Assembly (NCBI GenBank): GCA_001972305.1
Contig: BDDD01002660.1
Location: 9,182 to 73,181, forward strand
Direction: 5' to 3'
DNA: 64,000 nt
DNA from: Cephalotus follicularis
Lineage: Eukaryota; Streptophyta; Magnoliopsida; Oxalidales; Cephalotaceae
The notes under the pieces: generated by a model
Databases searched by the model: none
The model's input: the letters and a program-made list of their open reading frames with translations, nothing else
What the model was told of the DNA's origin: nothing
Part shown: positions 24,241-35,909 of the stretch, in pieces
How the letters are laid out: every line of letters starts with the position of its first letter
Position numbering within the stretch: the first letter of the stretch is position 1
Translations under genes and position numbers: made by a program

Positions 24241-24444
24241 TGTTATAAATTTGTAGGATTAACTAACAACTGAAGATTACACTATAAAAAATTTCAAAGT
24301 GAATAAGAGATTTTCTTATTATGAATTATTTAATTTTTTTATAAGAATACATTTTTATTTATAATAGTTTAAAAGAGATTATTAAAATAATATTTGATTG
24401 TTAAAATCATAATTCATTATTTATTATTATATTATTATACAATA
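24241..24444 (-). repeat. copia-1 5' LTR
   Basis: On the plus strand it runs TGTTATAAATTTG... to ...TTATACAATA, then the TATAC duplication. The adjoining GATAACG (plus strand, 24234-24240) starts the primer-site region on the coding strand (CGTTATCAGCACGA). Many AT transitions relative to 12933-13148 suggest considerable age. Confidence 0.88.
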
Positions 24445-24449
24445 TATAC

Positions 24450-26035
24450 TGACTTTTAAGTCAGAAAATGACATTACCGAATTTGTGTCTTTACTATTAC
24501 TTCTAGAAGCAATGAATGAAGTGATTCTAATGACAATATCCACGCGTGTAATATGTGTGGCAAAAGTTACATAATAAATTAATGAGGTCCAACTCCAAAA
24601 ATTGACAACACCCAACTCATCCTCTATAACGGACCGTTGAAGCAAATATGAGAACGCATCATTAAAATGCCGGCTAACAACCTAATCATGGCAAAAAATG
24701 CAAAGCAACCCTCAATTCTTTCACTAAAAAAGAAAACAAATAAAAATCAAGATCTTCAATGATATCTAGTAACTGAAATCCATATAGAAAGTAGTTCATG
24801 GACCTCACCAAGAGAAGGTGATCTAGCCCATGACGTCCTCTTTAGGGCACTTCCTAAAAACATTATTACATATGACTTTATAGGCCAACTTTAAGTAGCT
24901 AGCTTTGGATATAACCTATCTTTGCACATTTTTTGCTAGATCACCTATTTGTTAATTCTACTACTCGCTGTAAATAAAGGAATCGTTCTTAAATGTTGAT
25001 AGTAAAAGATCAGTCACTTCGGATTTAGAGATTTAATGCTCATAATAGCTTCATTGATGGAATACTCAGTATCGATCCCCATTATGTTTGTACTTTACCT
25101 TTTAATTGATTACAATATTTAATACCGACAACAAAATAACGTCACTACAAATATTATATTGCTAGTACTATAATTAATAATGTTGATGAATATCTCCTAT
25201 TAGGGCAACTATGCATATTCAGTTTTCACTTGCACTAAAAGCATGTTAACGTTATGCCCACAAACTTTTTAAACGTGCTCTCTTAGCTACAAAACAGACG
25301 AGTGACTTCATGGATGATGCAAGTAGCCAATTATGGACCCTTATCTATCCTTAAATACGAAAAGTATAGCAACAATCAACAAGGAAAAGTTAACATAAAA
25401 CCACGTGAGTCGCGTGCAAGTAAAAACCTTTTCATGGTTAAATCTAAAATGAGGGAAGTTAAAATTAAAGGTTCGAAAAATTTTGAATATTCAATTTATT
25501 TTGTTCATAAAATTATTTGAATCACTTTTAATTCTTGAATCAATTCATTCTAAATTTTTGATAAAAAAATATTATAAGAAAACAAATGTTAAAACATAAA
25601 GAGCTCACTGATTACATCGTCGTAACGTCACCCTCTATATTTGCAATTGTGTGCCGATCCCACATCTCACGCAATACAAGTCCATGCATGCATACGTCAG
25701 CAGAGTCCATCCCATGAAGTCATGAACACAAGAGTCTATGCATGCATACATGTCCATTCCAAAAAGCCATGCGTCACAAAGCCTGCAAAAGTCCTTGCAA
25801 CCAATCCATGCGCATCAAGCCCCATTCCAAAACGCAAGTAATCTCATGCGTGTACCATGCGTGCCAAATACACAGAGAACGCATATGTGGCAGATGCGGA
25901 ATAATAAAGAGCGCCACACGTTTTTAATTTGTGTCTTAGGTTTTAGTCGGCGATATATACATATATATAAAAGAGAGAAGACACGGAAGGTGACGTACAG
26001 AAGCAGGACGCGAAGACGCCAAAACACAGTAGTCA
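24450..26035. other. Intergenic DNA with no supported gene
   Basis: I see no coding domain. 25630-25880 is unusually rich in CATGCATGC / CCATGCG words. A TATA-like ATATATAAAAGAGAG lies at about 25965. The last ~400 bp may be the diverged 5' part of repeat B copy 2. Confidence 0.5.
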
Positions 26036-26059
26036 CCGCCCTTTTTCTTTTCTTTGTCT

Positions 26060-26803
26060 AGTTTTCAGTTTTGTTTTTTTTAATGTTTTGTAATTAAACT
26101 TTTTAAGATTTTTATATTGTTTCAACTCCATAAATATAATCATTGAAATTTTGATTTGTTCTTCAATTTTCTGTCTTCATACACATTTTGTCTGTCTGAT
26201 TAAAATCCATAAACACTTTGTCGGTAAATAAGAAAGTTGTTGAATTGATAGTTTTTAACGCGATCAATGGAGTCTACTCATACGGTTTGTCACGCCGAAC
26301 ACACTCAGTATAGACTTAGCATGACTACTCATACGATTTTTTTGATTAAAATCCATACTCCGTATAGACCTAGCATGACTACTCATACAATTTGTCATCA
26401 CAGTCGCACTCCGTATCGACCTAGCTGCTGTTGGTTATCAATGTTTGATCGTTAAGTAAGTGAATTGTTCAATATAATCTATGGTGAGTTTCTATTCCCT
26501 AAAATCAACTTTAATTGCATATTTCATTCCGTTTTATTTATTGTTTTTATATTTAATTATTTGCCTGTTTTAATTTTATTCACGTTGACGCCTTGACAAC
26601 GCGTCGACGCCTTTCTCCATGTTTTAGTAAATTAATTTATTTCTTGCATATTTAGGAGTAGTGTTCAATAGTAAACCTCAATTTTGCATGCAATGCCTAG
26701 GTTGAATTAAAATTAATTTAACTTGATTTCCTAGTGTTCGACCCGTTACTACACAACCGTGCACTGGCTGTATAAATTTTAAAACATTCTTTTTACGTGA
26801 ACA
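26060..26803 (+). repeat. Repeat B copy 2 (same family as 7615-9197)
   Basis: It matches copy 1 clearly from TTTCAACTCCATAAATA (26120) through the ~50-bp tandem units (26270-26430), the GTTGACGCCTTGACAACGCG motif, and TTCGACCCGTTACT to the end ACGTGAACA (26803). The 5' part is diverged, and no matching duplication for AACGA (26804-26808) was found upstream. It sits in the 3' non-coding part of gypsy-2. Confidence 0.75.
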
Positions 26804-26881
26804 AACGATAACCCCTCCCATCACACGAGGTATGTCCTCGGGGTTTCTAATAAGCCTTTTGGTTTGCTTTGTTCTGGCCAT
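26804..26881 (-). pseudogene. Start of a possible antisense ORF in gypsy-2
   Basis: On the minus strand an ATG at 26881 opens MARTKQTKRLIRNPEDIPR and runs about 26 codons until repeat B cuts it. Upstream (26885-27100) is pyrimidine-rich, leader-like DNA on the same strand. The first residues coincide with a histone H3 start, but the rest does not. Some Tat-lineage gypsy elements carry an antisense ORF between pol and the 3' LTR, and the position here fits; the assignment is inference. Confidence 0.35.
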
Positions 26882-27476
26882 GGCTATTTTTGAGAAGAGG
26901 AGAGAGAGAGAGACAGAGGTACAGGAGCTTGGAAAAAACCTTGGATCACTCAAACAAAAAAAATAAGGACAAACTAAGGAACTCTATTCACCTGAGAATC
27001 TGGGTGAAGAAGAAAACGAAGAAGAAGTTGAGCTTGAAGATTGGAAGAGTAGGAAATTTGTAGAGATTCTAGGGTTCTGAAAAGTAAGAAAGCGTAAAGA
27101 TTTTCCTCCCAAGAGAAGGGGGACATTTAAAGAACATTGGACTGCATCAAGGCCTTTAGATCTCTTTTGATCTCAACGGTGGAGATCGCCCTGTCAAGTC
27201 AGGTGCGGGAAACGAATGGGCTATGCGCGGGCACCGAAGCGTCAGACGTGTAAAACCCTTCAACTTCGGCATAATGATGAGCATTAATTTGAGAAATATT
27301 AAATGGAGGGAACGTTTGTCTTGTAGCGGTTATTAGCCAACATGGGCCATGTTGTCAGGCCCAACAAAGATCAAGCCCTTCTCATCCACGGGCAACAAGC
27401 CTCAATTTTGAAGCAAGCCCATATATATGGTCCCCATCCTCTGGTAAGCCCAAAGAATGGAGACCAGGGGGGCATA
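26882..27476 (+). mobile_element. gypsy-2 3' internal region with polypurine tract
   Basis: This is non-coding DNA leading to a polypurine-type tract (GGAGACCAGGGGGG, about 27460-27472) immediately before the LTR at 27477. No pol domain is visible, because the element is cut on the left by repeat B. Confidence 0.6.
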
Positions 27477-27962
27477 TGATACGGTAAAAATTCTACACAA
27501 AGAATAGCGCCACGTGTCATTAAGTCGTGACACCAGATGTCCACCAGAGCCGCAGACACGTGGTCAGGCGTTATCAACTGAAAGAATCGCGCTTGATGGC
27601 GTAATGCCACCAAATCCGGTGGAGATCAGGGGAATGCCTGAGATCCTCGACATTTCCTTAGGGGATACCTATCAGCTCCAATTTTCATGCTTAGCAGTTA
27701 TATTCCAATGTTATAAATACAAGAATCAACGAGATTACACAGGTCAGCCATTTTTACATACTAAAGCACCTTAAATTCCTGTGCATTGTCTAACTTAAGC
27801 ATCGGAGTGTCCCCGGGAGTACAACCTCCTGGACCTACGATCTATTCGTTTACTTGTGCAGGGAACACAACCTTCATCATCTTCTTGGAGCAGTCAAGCG
27901 TTTCTCTCAATAAATCAAAGTCCTCCACGTAGGATACTGTTGAATAGTAGATTTCTGTATCA
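27477..27962 (+). repeat. gypsy-2 LTR (486 bp)
   Basis: It starts TGATACGGTAAAAATTC and ends TTCTGTATCA. A TATA-like TTATAAATACAAG is at about 27713, and a CGGAGTGTCCCCGGGAGT block is shared with the gypsy-1 LTR. The sequence after it lacks gag and a primer site, so it is a 3' LTR. Confidence 0.78.
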
Positions 27963-29057
27963 ACACCAACCTCCCCCCAAAAAAACAAAAGCTTGCTCTT
28001 CATCTCCAAAACGCATCAGCACTCCCACACCATAAAATAAAATCCTTTCTTTCTTTACTTATCTCAAAATGTACACTTTGTTTCCATTTCCTTTAAATAA
28101 TTATCCAAAAGTCTATTTATCTCTTTCATTTATGGTGGTAGTGTTGCTCCATGGCATTGAATGTTTGAGGAGGTAGTGGAGAAATTTGTTTCTCTTTTTT
28201 TCTGCTTTTGTGAAATTTTCTGTAAACTTTGAATTTTTTTTCTTTTCAAAACATGACAGGAGATTATTTGTTTATCATATATAAATTGTGAATAAATTAT
28301 TTTGTAAACTATTAATTACTTGTAGTATGTAGGTAACATGTACTTTCGTATATTGTATGTGAATGGTTTGTTAACATGTCTAATTACTGCTGAAGAGTTT
28401 TTCTAGGTACATTCCACTTGTCCTTTTTGCTGTCAGGGACATGCATCATATTGTGGTTTTGTGCTATCAAGAATATGGAAAAAAGCATTCTCTTGGTACA
28501 AAGATTGCTAAGTCCGCTAAGAAGAAATGAGTGATTTAATTGTTTCTAGGAAAGCAATCATAAGGGCACTTGATTTGTTTTTTATTAGTTGTAATGGTAA
28601 AGTTTTGTCACATTGGTTAATTGGTTTATTGGTTGAAATTGGGAGAAAAAATTAGCATAAATTGAGCGAAAGTGAAGATGTTTTCCAAGGGTGGCCATAA
28701 CGTTTTGATAAAATGTAGCAGTGGTGACATTTGATCTCGTAAGACATGCTCCTCTCTCCCTAAGTTTTTCCAATTGACTTCAAATATTTGATGAGGAAAA
28801 TTTTGAGAAATTTGGGGTCATTTGGGTATTAGGCATGGTGCTTAATCCACCGGAATTCAAACTAGCGTCAGTGCGAATTTCGGTAGAGTTTTTACTTGAG
28901 TACAGTTGCGGTTGATTTATGGGGTGAGTTAGATTGTTGGAGACAACATATTATTATTTTATTATATGGGTAACCATGATATTTAAAAATTAATTGTGGA
29001 GATGGAATGATATCATTTTTAACTAAAAAACTATTGAGAATAACGGTTTGCTCAACA
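27963..29057. other. Intergenic DNA, one weak exon-like block
   Basis: This is mostly AT-rich. At about 28436-28530, after a CTGTCAG acceptor-like site, a plus-strand frame ends in QEYGKKHSLGTKIAKSAKKK and a stop. It looks like a terminal exon but no family was recognised. The 5' LTR expected for copia-3 upstream of its primer site (29059) could not be recognised. Confidence 0.45.
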
Positions 29058-29058
29058 A

Positions 29059-29069
29059 GTGGTATCAGA
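29059..29069 (+). promoter_or_regulatory. copia-3 primer-binding site
   Basis: TGGTATCAGAG is the usual initiator-tRNA-Met complementary site of plant copia elements. It is preceded by CAACA as expected for an LTR end. Confidence 0.75.
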
Positions 29070-29820
29070 GAGAGGTTGATTGATCAAAGCAAAGGATTGT
29101 GGAAGATATACTAGGGGCACAAAAATAGACACGAGAAAATCAAACAGAGAAACACGACAGGACCTTGCGTTGATGTCAGCATCAGAGTTGTTGACATCAC
29201 CACCGCTGGTTGGTGCATCACCATCGTTTAGAGGCTGTCATCGATGTCCAATGGTACCGTCGTGATCAAGAGTTACCACCGGTTCATCCAGTGCCATCGT
29301 GGCCATCTGGAGGTGCCATAGGTAGAAAAACATGTCGCCAAAAGTAATAGAGGACTGCTGTCTTAGATTCGGGCGATACAGGCAACTTCAGCAGAAACCA
29401 AAACCACATTAGTGATTATCGGACGTTATAGATTCCATTGCTGCTTGTCTTGTCATCAAACATCACCGGACTAGAGTACACGGACCAGTGAGCGTGCATG
29501 AGCATCGTCTATAGCGTAGGGAAGTAGAGAAAAAAAAAACTTTTTTGAACGTTGTGATTGGTTGGTGTTTCGATCGCAATATCTTGGGTTAGCAGAGTCG
29601 GATGTTGGTGGTTCAAGAATCAATCTCAAAGTTTTTAAACATTCCGGATGCAGTGAATGAGTCATATTAGTGATATTCAGCTCGAATTGTGAGATTTCTG
29701 CTGGTTAGTGTGATTTGTGCTCGGTTTGGGTGATCAAGGACAATTCAAAAGTAGAATTGAGGTTGATTAGGACAATAGGAGCAGATGGAAAGGACTGAGG
29801 CAAAAGGTGGAGCATATCAG

Positions 29821-30225
29821 ATGGCAGGGAAGGGTATGAGTTTCCCCATGGCACTCTTCAATAGCCATAATGACTTCACGTTGTGGCAACAACGGGTGAA
29901 CAATATCTTGACGCGAGAATGACTGATTAAAATTCTCAAGAGTTCGACAGAGAAGTCAGAAAAGTTGACTGATAAGGCATGACAGGATATGAGGGATTTG
30001 GTATGTAGTACCATTCAGGTATATCTTGCGGATAACATATTGTAGGAGGTCATTAGTCTAACTGATCCATTAGATGTCTGGGAGAAATTGCAAAGCACAT
30101 ACAAGTTAACGTCGCTATAAAATAGGTTGTTCTTGAAGAAAAAATTATATGGCTTTCAGTTAGCAGATGAGTCGAGTTTTGAGGCGCATTTGAGTGAGTT
30201 CAACAAGATACTACAATTCTAACAA
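29821..30225 (+). pseudogene. copia-3 Gag N-terminal part
   Basis: From ATG at 29821 the frame reads a UBN2-type Gag (NSHNDFTLWQQRVNNIL ... DVWEKLQSTYKLTSL ... LFLKKKLYGFQLADE ... LSEFNKIL). It has at least four in-frame stops (for example after ILTRE, DKA, NIL and TSL). It is cut at about 30230 by the inverted LTR and resumes near 46985 (VKIENEDRALHLLASL). Confidence 0.82.
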
Positions 30226-30231
30226 TGCAAT

Positions 30232-31155
30232 TTTAATAAAGCACATACAATACAATATGCAGTAAATAAAAGAGTAAGGGTTAGAGAGTTTGCAAACACG
30301 GTTTAGAGTGGTTCGACCAAACTCTTGCCTATGTCCACTATTCTCAAGGTCCTCCTTGAGTTTCCATTAGTATTCATACTTGAATACCAATCCTGAATAT
30401 CTTTACATGAGCTATTTGGTGCACCTTTACAATTTCTATGATTGACCTCAATCACATACACTTTCGGGTTCACTCCCCTTTACAATCGAACATTTTCTAA
30501 GGATTCACTCCCCTTTACAATCAAAGTAATACAAAGGTGTTTAGTGATATCGTATAACCCCTATAAGGTTGGATATGAAATGAATAAGCTCCCTTTACAA
30601 CAAATCAGAATATAACAATAACACTTGATGAAGAATATGAAGCTCTTGAATGAAATTTGATGACCAAGTATTGTAGTGATTTTAGTTGTTGTATTGGATT
30701 TTTTTCGCTCTTCTTTGCTGTTGATCGAAGCCTCCTATTTATAGAGTTTCTGCAACATATATCCGTCAAAGACATCACAGAGCCATTGGAATAAATTTGG
30801 AAAAGATTGGCTTTAAACCAACATTGAAGAGATATGACAGATGGCAATCCTTAGATCAAAGCATTGACGGATTCTATCAAAGCGTCGCCGCCTAGATATT
30901 ACTGTTATGCCTTAATTTTAGACTTCCAGTCTAAAGCTTCGACGGTTTAGCAATTTCTTCTTGGCGCTTAATAAATAACTGCCGCGTTAAATAAAGCGTC
31001 GCGTCTTTGCACATTAACTGCTGGCGCTTTGAGTTTTCTTTTCGACAGTTTATGCCTTAAGCGCTGCTCTGGTCTACTCTGTAACAAACGCATAGTCTCC
31101 CTCTGATCTCTGCAAGTATCAAGCCTGCTTTGCAATAATAAACACAAGCCTTCTT
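30232..31155 (-). repeat. Inverted SIRE-type LTR, segment a
   Basis: This is the reverse complement of 46060-46972, including the AAGTGGACGCAGGCAAGAG equivalent, GGGGAGTGAA and GCGTCGACGC-type motifs. It is the 3' part of the minus-oriented LTR; segments b (41966-42312) and c (45137-45307) complete it. Confidence 0.85.
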
Positions 31156-34100
31156 TGTCACACCCGATCTCTTACCGAGAACGGATATGACATTCCACAT
31201 GGCAACTTCCTTTCGGAAGTCACCATATGGTTTTGTAAAACCCACTTTAAACTTGAAAATCAAGAAGTTAAACTTTTTCAAAAAACTTGAAAATTTTTCT
31301 AACTCTTAAATTTTTACGAAAATCGGGCATGTAGTATCCGTTTATTGGACTATGCCCCCTGTAAAGAAAACGCAGTTTATAAAAACACACTCCCGAAGGA
31401 GGAATCAATAGTTTATAGAGTGGGCTCAGCCCTCAGCAAACCACAATTTTTAAAGCAGTAAACATGGGTTGGGCTCAGCCTCAACCATATCATCAAGCAA
31501 GAAAAGTAAATCTATGGGGCTCAACCCTTTAAAAGAATAACTATAAAGGAAAACGTTTATATGAAAACATAAGTAAATGCATAATTTAAATGCTAATGTA
31601 GTTATGCTATGCATGTGTTGAAATCCTGGTAGCATGCCCTGCCCTCGTGGTCCACCATCTACTGAACAGATCTAACGATCGCTTACCATCTTGCCTTTAT
31701 CTGGGAGGGAAAGAAAAGAGAGGGGGTTAGTCTAAATGACTAAGTGAGTAGAAACAAAATACATCTCCCATAACTATAAACCAAATAAAAGGAGAATAAA
31801 GTAAGCTCAAAGTAGAATATAAAGTAAATCCACGGCAAGAAATGACAACAAATAAGATAAGATCCACAAAGATAGCATGATCACAAAGGACAACAAAATC
31901 CTGAAGGAAATCAAGATCCACCCAGGATATTGAGACCACAAATGGATATCAAGATTACAAGGGATATCAATATTCTCAATGCGTAAACGAAATCCACAAA
32001 ACAGATCCACGAGGATAACAAGATCATTTCAATGCTTAACAATTAATTTCCACAAATATGAACATAGACATTAACAAAGCGTCATAAATGAAACTCGGAA
32101 GTCAACGATAAATGTTTCGCTAAACAATCTCAGAGTTCAAGACTTCCAAAGTATCATAAAATCAGAGTACATGAAATATCAATAATCGCGGATATGATCA
32201 AGAATATAAATTCATGCTGGATAGAATCAATAAATGAAAGAAATGAAAGACCATCATGGCTCCATGAAAGAACGCTCAAACTCATCAAATGCAATAACGT
32301 AAGAATCCAAGAAACAATCCCGTTGATCAAGTCAATACTCTACAATACGATAGACTCGCAATGAAACAACCAGTGACTCAACAAGGAGGTCCACTGAACA
32401 ATTACCATACTCAAGGCAATAATCAAATATATAGGACTCACAATAATATTAAATATTTGGATATCAAAGCATAAAGACATGATCATAACTCAAATGACAG
32501 TATCAATATCAAGAATGTAATATGTGCCCAAAGAATCATAAACAACAAAATATAAGAGGATGCTGGTACCAATCATATAACTGCCTCATATCCCCGCCAA
32601 ATCACATGGCGTCATAACATAACCGCTGCAGCAATAATATAGGCCAATAGGCTACATGATGTGATCATCATCCATCATACACCGGTGCAGAGTGCCTATG
32701 GTAAGCATAACATCAATACCTCGCACGAGGGGCCGACATATACCGCACGGACCCTAGCCCTCACCGAGAAACCCGCACGCACAACTCAACCTCATCCAAG
32801 GGACCCGCATGCAATATATATATCAGCAACCAAACGCAGTCCAATAGGAGGGTAATGGAGCAGCTCTGCTGCACTCACACTCAGCATACCATCATAGACA
32901 ATAGTATGCCGCAGATCCAGGTATGGAACCCGGGGGTAGTTTTCACATAACACCCCATCATAAACCAATGGGCCTGCTTAGTAAAGTTGAGCGTCGAACA
33001 TATACCTCTCCTTGGACCGGTAATACATATCAGAAACCCGGTACCCAGCATCAAATATAACATAGTATAACAATATGACAAGTCACGATATCACAAATGT
33101 GAGAAGGTGACCAAGTCACCCAAAACATCGAGCATATACCCGCTCGGAATCATATCACAACCATGAGTACGTTAACAGAAGACAACCGAGATACAAATCC
33201 CAACAAATATCACATATCACAAGAAAACAGGGCACATGTGAAGACAACATGACTCTCAAATAATAAATTGCTCAACGGTATCATCAAAAAAGCTCAAGTA
33301 TAACAAAACGGAAACCAATCCAAATCAAGAAATCCGACCCTCAATAGCCATTTCATGGTAGAACCACAAAAGAGCACATATCCAACAGCAAAACTCAAAC
33401 ATGACAATACGAAGCTAGAATGAATATAACAGTAGTAATAGAACGAAATAGATCCTCGTAGAAGTTAAACAGATATAACAACAGTAACAGAAACAATATA
33501 TGCCCGTAGGAGCCAATGCGGATACGACATCACGAGGCAAAATGAATATACGATCACAAAGGTCTCATACCAATGTGAAAGTTCAAACAAGAATACTCAA
33601 AAGACTCCCGAGTAACCAACGATGAAATCGTCATATGACAAGTCAAATCACGTGGTGGAGTCGACAATAAAGTCTATTAACAATTATATGACATTTAAGA
33701 AGCACAATCAAAGCATGATCAATGATGGAAACATCAAGAAACAAGTCATATCACAAGATGAAATCCAATAACAAAGGCTATCAACAAGTCATGCCATCAA
33801 CAAACATGGCATTTAAGAATTTCAATAGAAGTATCAAACTCATCATCAATGAATAGCAATAACAAATAAGGTAAAGGAAGAAGATGTTCTACTCATAATA
33901 TCAGAGCCGATACTACCACAGACTAACCCCGTTAAGCTTTGAATCGACTATCGGGTTCTCGTCATCGTTTCGAAACTCTATCAACCGTCACACTGCATTA
34001 ACAACACATATCCGTTACTTTCTACACATACGAAGTTAACACTGTGAGTCACCGGAACTTTGGCCAATTTCTGGTCAACCTGTCAAAGTTCTGACGACAC

Positions 34101-34979
34101 CCAAAACAACCAATAAAACGACTGATCAACTCACATTATTGATCGAATCTCACTGTGACTCGCCCGGAAACAGGCAGCCACCGCTGGCAGTGAGTTTGAC
34201 TCACTGAGTCAACTCGCCGGTCATCCAACAATTATGGCCACTTAACAAATACGTCACAAAACAGCCTGGTCTACACGTCTCCGCCCAAGACTCGCCAGAA
34301 ATCGACGGCTGTCGTCTTGACGGAGCTTCGGCAGAGTCGCCATTGCATTGGCCAAGCCACCACTAGCCTCCACAGCATCCAGGCTACTCATTGGTGGCCA
34401 AGACTCACCGAAAATCGGCGCCAAACGTGGCGTCATACGCGGCAGTGAGTCAACTCGTTCAGTTGACTCAATGGCTAAAATCCAGCCGATTCCGGCCAAG
34501 TCACGCCTCAACTGTCATCCCAACGAACAGAGCTAGTCTTCATGGTGAAAACCCGCTCTAACCACGACGATATCGACGGTGAACAGTAGGCGACAGTGAC
34601 GACAGGGAAGAAAGAAGAAAACGAGGGAGAAGGAGAGAAAGGAGGAAAAGAAGCTTACCGGTGATGGAGGAGCCGCAGGGATGCTCGCCGCCTCTTCCCG
34701 GTCGCCGGTCCGACGTCTCTCTCCCGCTCTCTACATCTCTCTCGCTCCCGTCTCCTCTCTGTCTGTAATCTCTCTCACGCTATCTCTCACACGGGTGCTT
34801 AGCGCCCGTGTCCTTTGTTCTTTTAATTTATGTATGGCGCCTTCGAGAAGGCGCCCGAGTGTGTGTGCTTTTTTTTTTGTTTTTAAATTTATATATATAT
34901 ATATATATACATATACACACCAAAATGACGCAATAACAAATACGTGTCCTTGCATGCCAGACACAGACACACACACAAA
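31156..34979 (-). mobile_element. Family E copy 1 (non-coding element in the inverted LTR)
   Basis: It begins TGTCACACCCGATCTC on the plus strand. Its first ~350 bp are the reverse complement of the end of 42313-45136 (shared GGGCATGTAGTATCCGTTTAT and GGCTCAGCC). The right end is near 34979, where LTR sequence (GTTAACGCATA) returns; the exact edge is uncertain. Inside are long CA/AT-rich non-coding DNA and a GC-rich 34180-34860 part with TC-rich tracts. I found no protein domain. Confidence 0.6.
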
Positions 34980-34991
34980 TGTTAACGCATA

Positions 34992-35225
34992 CACTACAAG
35001 AAAAATGGCTTTTTGAAACGCACCTTTTTGGAACGGCCGTGTGTGCCTTTTCAAAAAGGTATCATTTGAAATGGCTAGAGTTTACCGTTTCAAAAAGTAT
35101 AAGCATTTGAAACGGTTACAGATATCCGTTTTAAAAAGCTATAACTATTTGAAACGGTTACAGTGATCTGTTTCAAAAAGCTATGACTATTTGAAACGGT
35201 CGATAATTACCGTTTCAAAAGGTGA
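34992..35225 (+). repeat. CACTA-2 5' TIR and subterminal repeats
   Basis: After the TIR come repeated units of about 25-50 bp with TTTGAAACGGT and its partner CCGTTTCAAAAAG in alternating orientation (35030-35222). They match the array at 41715-41945. Confidence 0.88.
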
Positions 35226-35417
35226 ATTTTATCAGATAAAATTAATATTGCCCATTTGAATTTCAAAACAATTTCTCCCATTACCAAAACACAACGCACG
35301 CAACACATCAGGTTCCTCTCTCTCTCTCTCTACGTTGACTGCCTCTCTTGTTCTCTTTGTCATCACCGGCACTGATGACGACAACAACTCACCGGCACCT
35401 CAACATCTCCAAGTACG

Positions 35418-35450
<33 letters not shown>

Positions 35451-35909
35451 TATAGCCACCAACAACCGGTGTCGGTGGCAGCGGTACCAAGTAAGTTTTT
35501 TAATTTTCAGTTTTTTTTTAGATTTGTTAGGGTTTGAACTGTTAGGGTTTTTTTTGGTTTATTTGGGGGTTTTAAAGTGTTGGGGTTATTTTCATTTTGA
35601 TTTGATATTTGTTATTGATTTTGATCTGCTAGCCTTTTTTGTTATTAATTTTTTTTGTTAGGGTTTAGATTTTTTATTTTAGATTTGTTTTTTGTAATTA
35701 ACTATTTGTTATTAAATTTGTATATATAATTTATTTTGATTTTTTTTTATCTTTTATGGTTTTTTCAGATTTGTTACCATTTTTATTAATTCACTGTGTT
35801 GTATAATTATATGTTTAAATTGTATAATGCTTTATGTTTCTGTTATTGGGACTTTTTCTTTGTACATTAATTTTTATGGATTGTATAGATGGTTTGCATG
35901 TTAGCTACC
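35226..35909 (+). other. CACTA-2 leader: TC-rich 5' region and T-rich intron-like DNA
   Basis: Two TC microsatellites (35313-35331, 35417-35452) are followed by a donor-like CCAAGTAAG (about 35488) and T-rich, intron-like sequence. This looks like the promoter, leader and first intron of the TNP1-like gene; inference only. Confidence 0.5.

Larger units (their letters stand above)
12933..24444 (-). mobile_element. Ty1-copia retrotransposon (copia-1), interrupted by SIRE
   Basis: Short LTRs (12933-13148 and 24241-24444) flank gag, protease, integrase, RT and RNase H on the minus strand. The flanks carry the exact duplication TATAC (12928-12932 and 24445-24449), so the original insertion is intact at both ends. 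A SIRE-type element (16316-21842) splits pol between protease/pre-integrase and integrase. Copia-2 (52152-57988) is a close relative. The coding parts are inactivated by frameshifts and by changes at key residues (see RT and integrase). Confidence 0.92.

Noticed and set aside
26678..26953. Histone H3 gene suggested by MARTKQT
   Set aside because: Only the first seven residues agree; the following sequence does not match H3 (no ARKSTGGKAPRK), and it is in retroelement DNA.
34681..35054. Ser-rich frame MLAASSRSPVRRLSPALYIS on the plus strand
   Set aside because: It is opposite the TC-rich leader-like part of family E copy 1; it has a low-complexity composition and no family match.
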